Source: Acidobacteriaceae bacterium (GTDB lineage: Bacteria; Acidobacteriota; Terriglobia; Terriglobales; Acidobacteriaceae). Taken from it: DNA of 7,041 bases. The notes beneath the pieces are model-generated. The model had not been told where the DNA came from. It was given only the letters and a program-made list of their open reading frames with translations, and ran no database searches. Each line of letters begins with the position of its first letter. The stretch's first letter is position 1. The DNA lies in assembly GCA_003132825.1 (NCBI GenBank), contig PKYX01000275.1, positions 45,744-52,784 of the forward strand. The letters are read 5' to 3'. Position numbers and translations under genes: made by a program. Below, in pieces: positions 5,944-7,041 of this stretch.

Positions 5944-7032
5944 ATGCGAAAGCTGCTCCCCTGGTCGGTGATGATTTGCTGGCTGGCTCTCCCCGCTTTT
6001 GGCGCGGATCCGGTCGTCGAAGAGATCATCGCCCGCATCAACAATCGCATCGTGACCCTCACCGAGTATCAGCGTAGCACGGACGATCTGAAGCAGGAGG
6101 TGCAGCAGCAGGATCCTGCTACCGCCGACAAAGTGTTTGCCGAACGCCAGAAGGACGTCCTGCGCGACCTCATTGACCAGCAATTGCTGCTTGATCAAGG
6201 CACCGAGTTGGGCATCACCGCCGATACCGAACTGATTAAGCAACTGGACGACCTGCGCAAGCAGATGCACTTAGAGAACATGGAGGACCTACAGAAGGCC
6301 GCCGAGGCGCAGGGTATTTCCTACGAGGATTACAAGCAGAACCTGCGCAACCAGATCATCACCCGGCAGGTCATCAGCAAGGAGGTTGGTTCCAGGCTCA
6401 ACGTGACCAAAGAGGAAGAGCAGCAGTTTTACGACCAGCACAAGAGTGAAATGGAACATGCGGAGTCGATTCGCCTGAGCGAGATTCTGGTCGCTACCTC
6501 AAAAAAGGACAGCCCTGGTGCCGCAGACGATCCCGAGCAAATCGCCACCGCACAGACCAAGGTGAACGATCTGGTCGCCCAGATCCGCAAGGGCGCCACC
6601 TTCGAAGACGTCGCCAAGAAGAACTCGGATGGGCCGACCGCGGCGCAAGGCGGTGATCTTGGCTACTTCGAGCGCGGCCAACTGGCCAAGGAGCTCGAGG
6701 ACAAGACCTTCGCTATGAAGCCGGGCGAGGTCTCGGATGCGATTCGCACCAAGCAGGGTTTTGTCATCCTGAAAGTCTCCGAGCATCATCCCGGCGGTCT
6801 GCCTTCCTTTAAGGAGGCCGAACCCCATTTGCAGGACGCCGTTTACATGGAGAAGCTGCAACCCGCACTGCGTGCCTATCTCCTGAAGCTGCGCGAGGAT
6901 GCCTTCATCTATTACAAGCCCGGCTACGTGGACAGCGGCGCCAGCCCGAACGAAACCGGTTTCATCGAAACCGACGCCAAAGACGTAAATGCCAAGAAGC
7001 TCAAAAAGAAAAAGAAAATACCGCTCTTCTGA
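5944..7032 (+). CDS. Exported SurA-like peptidyl-prolyl isomerase/chaperone with one parvulin domain
   Basis: 362 residues from ATG 5944, with weak GGA at 5934-5936 as ribosome binding site. A GTG at 5926 is in frame but would put acidic residues ahead of the signal sequence. The signal peptide is MRKLLPWSVMICWLALPAFG, cut near residue 20. Residues about 23-165 are the helical SurA N-terminal chaperone region, starting with the typical EEIIARINNRIVTLTEY and including long charged helices. Residues about 174-281 are a parvulin domain with GGDLGYF at 236-242 and MKPGEVSDAI after it. The family helps outer-membrane and secreted proteins fold in the periplasm, some members also isomerising prolyl bonds. 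Both usual active-site histidines are absent: SEILV (E180) replaces xHILV and GFVILKV (V274) replaces GFHIIKV. Chaperone function is therefore more certain than isomerase activity. There is one parvulin domain, against two in E. coli SurA. The C-terminus has the lysine-rich run KKLKKKKK. It is divergent from the M49 gene. Confidence 0.85.
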   Translation: MRKLLPWSVMICWLALPAFGADPVVEEIIARINNRIVTLTEYQRSTDDLKQEVQQQDPATADKVFAERQKDVLRDLIDQQLLLDQGTELGITADTELIKQLDDLRKQMHLENMEDLQKAAEAQGISYEDYKQNLRNQIITRQVISKEVGSRLNVTKEEEQQFYDQHKSEMEHAESIRLSEILVATSKKDSPGAADDPEQIATAQTKVNDLVAQIRKGATFEDVAKKNSDGPTAAQGGDLGYFERGQLAKELEDKTFAMKPGEVSDAIRTKQGFVILKVSEHHPGGLPSFKEAEPHLQDAVYMEKLQPALRAYLLKLREDAFIYYKPGYVDSGASPNETGFIETDAKDVNAKKLKKKKKIPLF

Positions 7033-7041
7033 GAGTGTGGC

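Noticed and set aside
5790..6062. Longer N-terminus (684 residues) for the M49 protein
   Set aside because: The extra 91 residues overlap the divergent SurA-like gene and would bury the signal peptide inside the protein; a candidate extended -10 also lies in this stretch.
7005..7016. A-rich tract near the end of the SurA-like gene as a programmed slippage site
   Set aside because: The run is broken by G (AAAAAGAAAAAGAAAA), the frame continues to a normal stop at 7032, and it simply encodes the lysine tail.

Overview
The window is G+C-rich bacterial chromosome with five protein genes, four complete and one running off the left edge. No mobile element, tRNA, rRNA or CRISPR array was seen. The gene types and their sequence character suggest a Gram-negative soil-type bacterium, most likely an Acidobacteriota member. 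The hints are an M1-type protein with a long N-terminal extension, a signal peptide + TPR + peptidase-MA protein, an exported M49 dipeptidyl-peptidase III relative, and a one-parvulin-domain SurA-type protein with a lysine-rich tail. The taxonomic call is an inference from family resemblance.

Layout, left to right. (1) 1-1529, minus: N-terminal 509 residues of an exported protein whose visible C-terminal part looks like the N-terminal beta domain of M1 aminopeptidases; the catalytic part lies outside the window. (2) 1568-3001, plus: exported TPR protein ending in a zinc-metallopeptidase (HELAH) domain, divergent from gene 1 with only 38 bp between the start codons. (3) 3002-3216: noncoding gap with two inverted repeats. 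(4) 3217-4011, plus: stand-alone PP2C/SpoIIE-type phosphatase domain with one expected aspartate replaced. (5) 4008-5789, minus: exported M49-like zinc peptidase, convergent with gene 4; the two stop codons share the palindrome CTAG. (6) 5790-5943: divergent control region with candidate -10 elements for both directions and an 8-bp GC-rich stem in the leader of the next gene. (7) 5944-7032, plus: exported SurA-like parvulin/chaperone.

Four of the five proteins carry signal peptides. Three of those look like zinc peptidases of different families (M1-like, MA/TPR, M49) and the fourth is an envelope folding factor, so the neighbourhood looks devoted to handling proteins or peptides outside the cytoplasm. 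The orientations (divergent, same-strand with a gap, convergent, divergent) argue against one operon, so co-function is inferred from shared location only. The PP2C-type protein is the only one without an export signal. I see no clear novel multi-gene system. The items most worth checking are the altered active-site residues in the phosphatase and in the parvulin domain, the leader hairpin before the SurA-like gene, and the shared-stop convergent junction.
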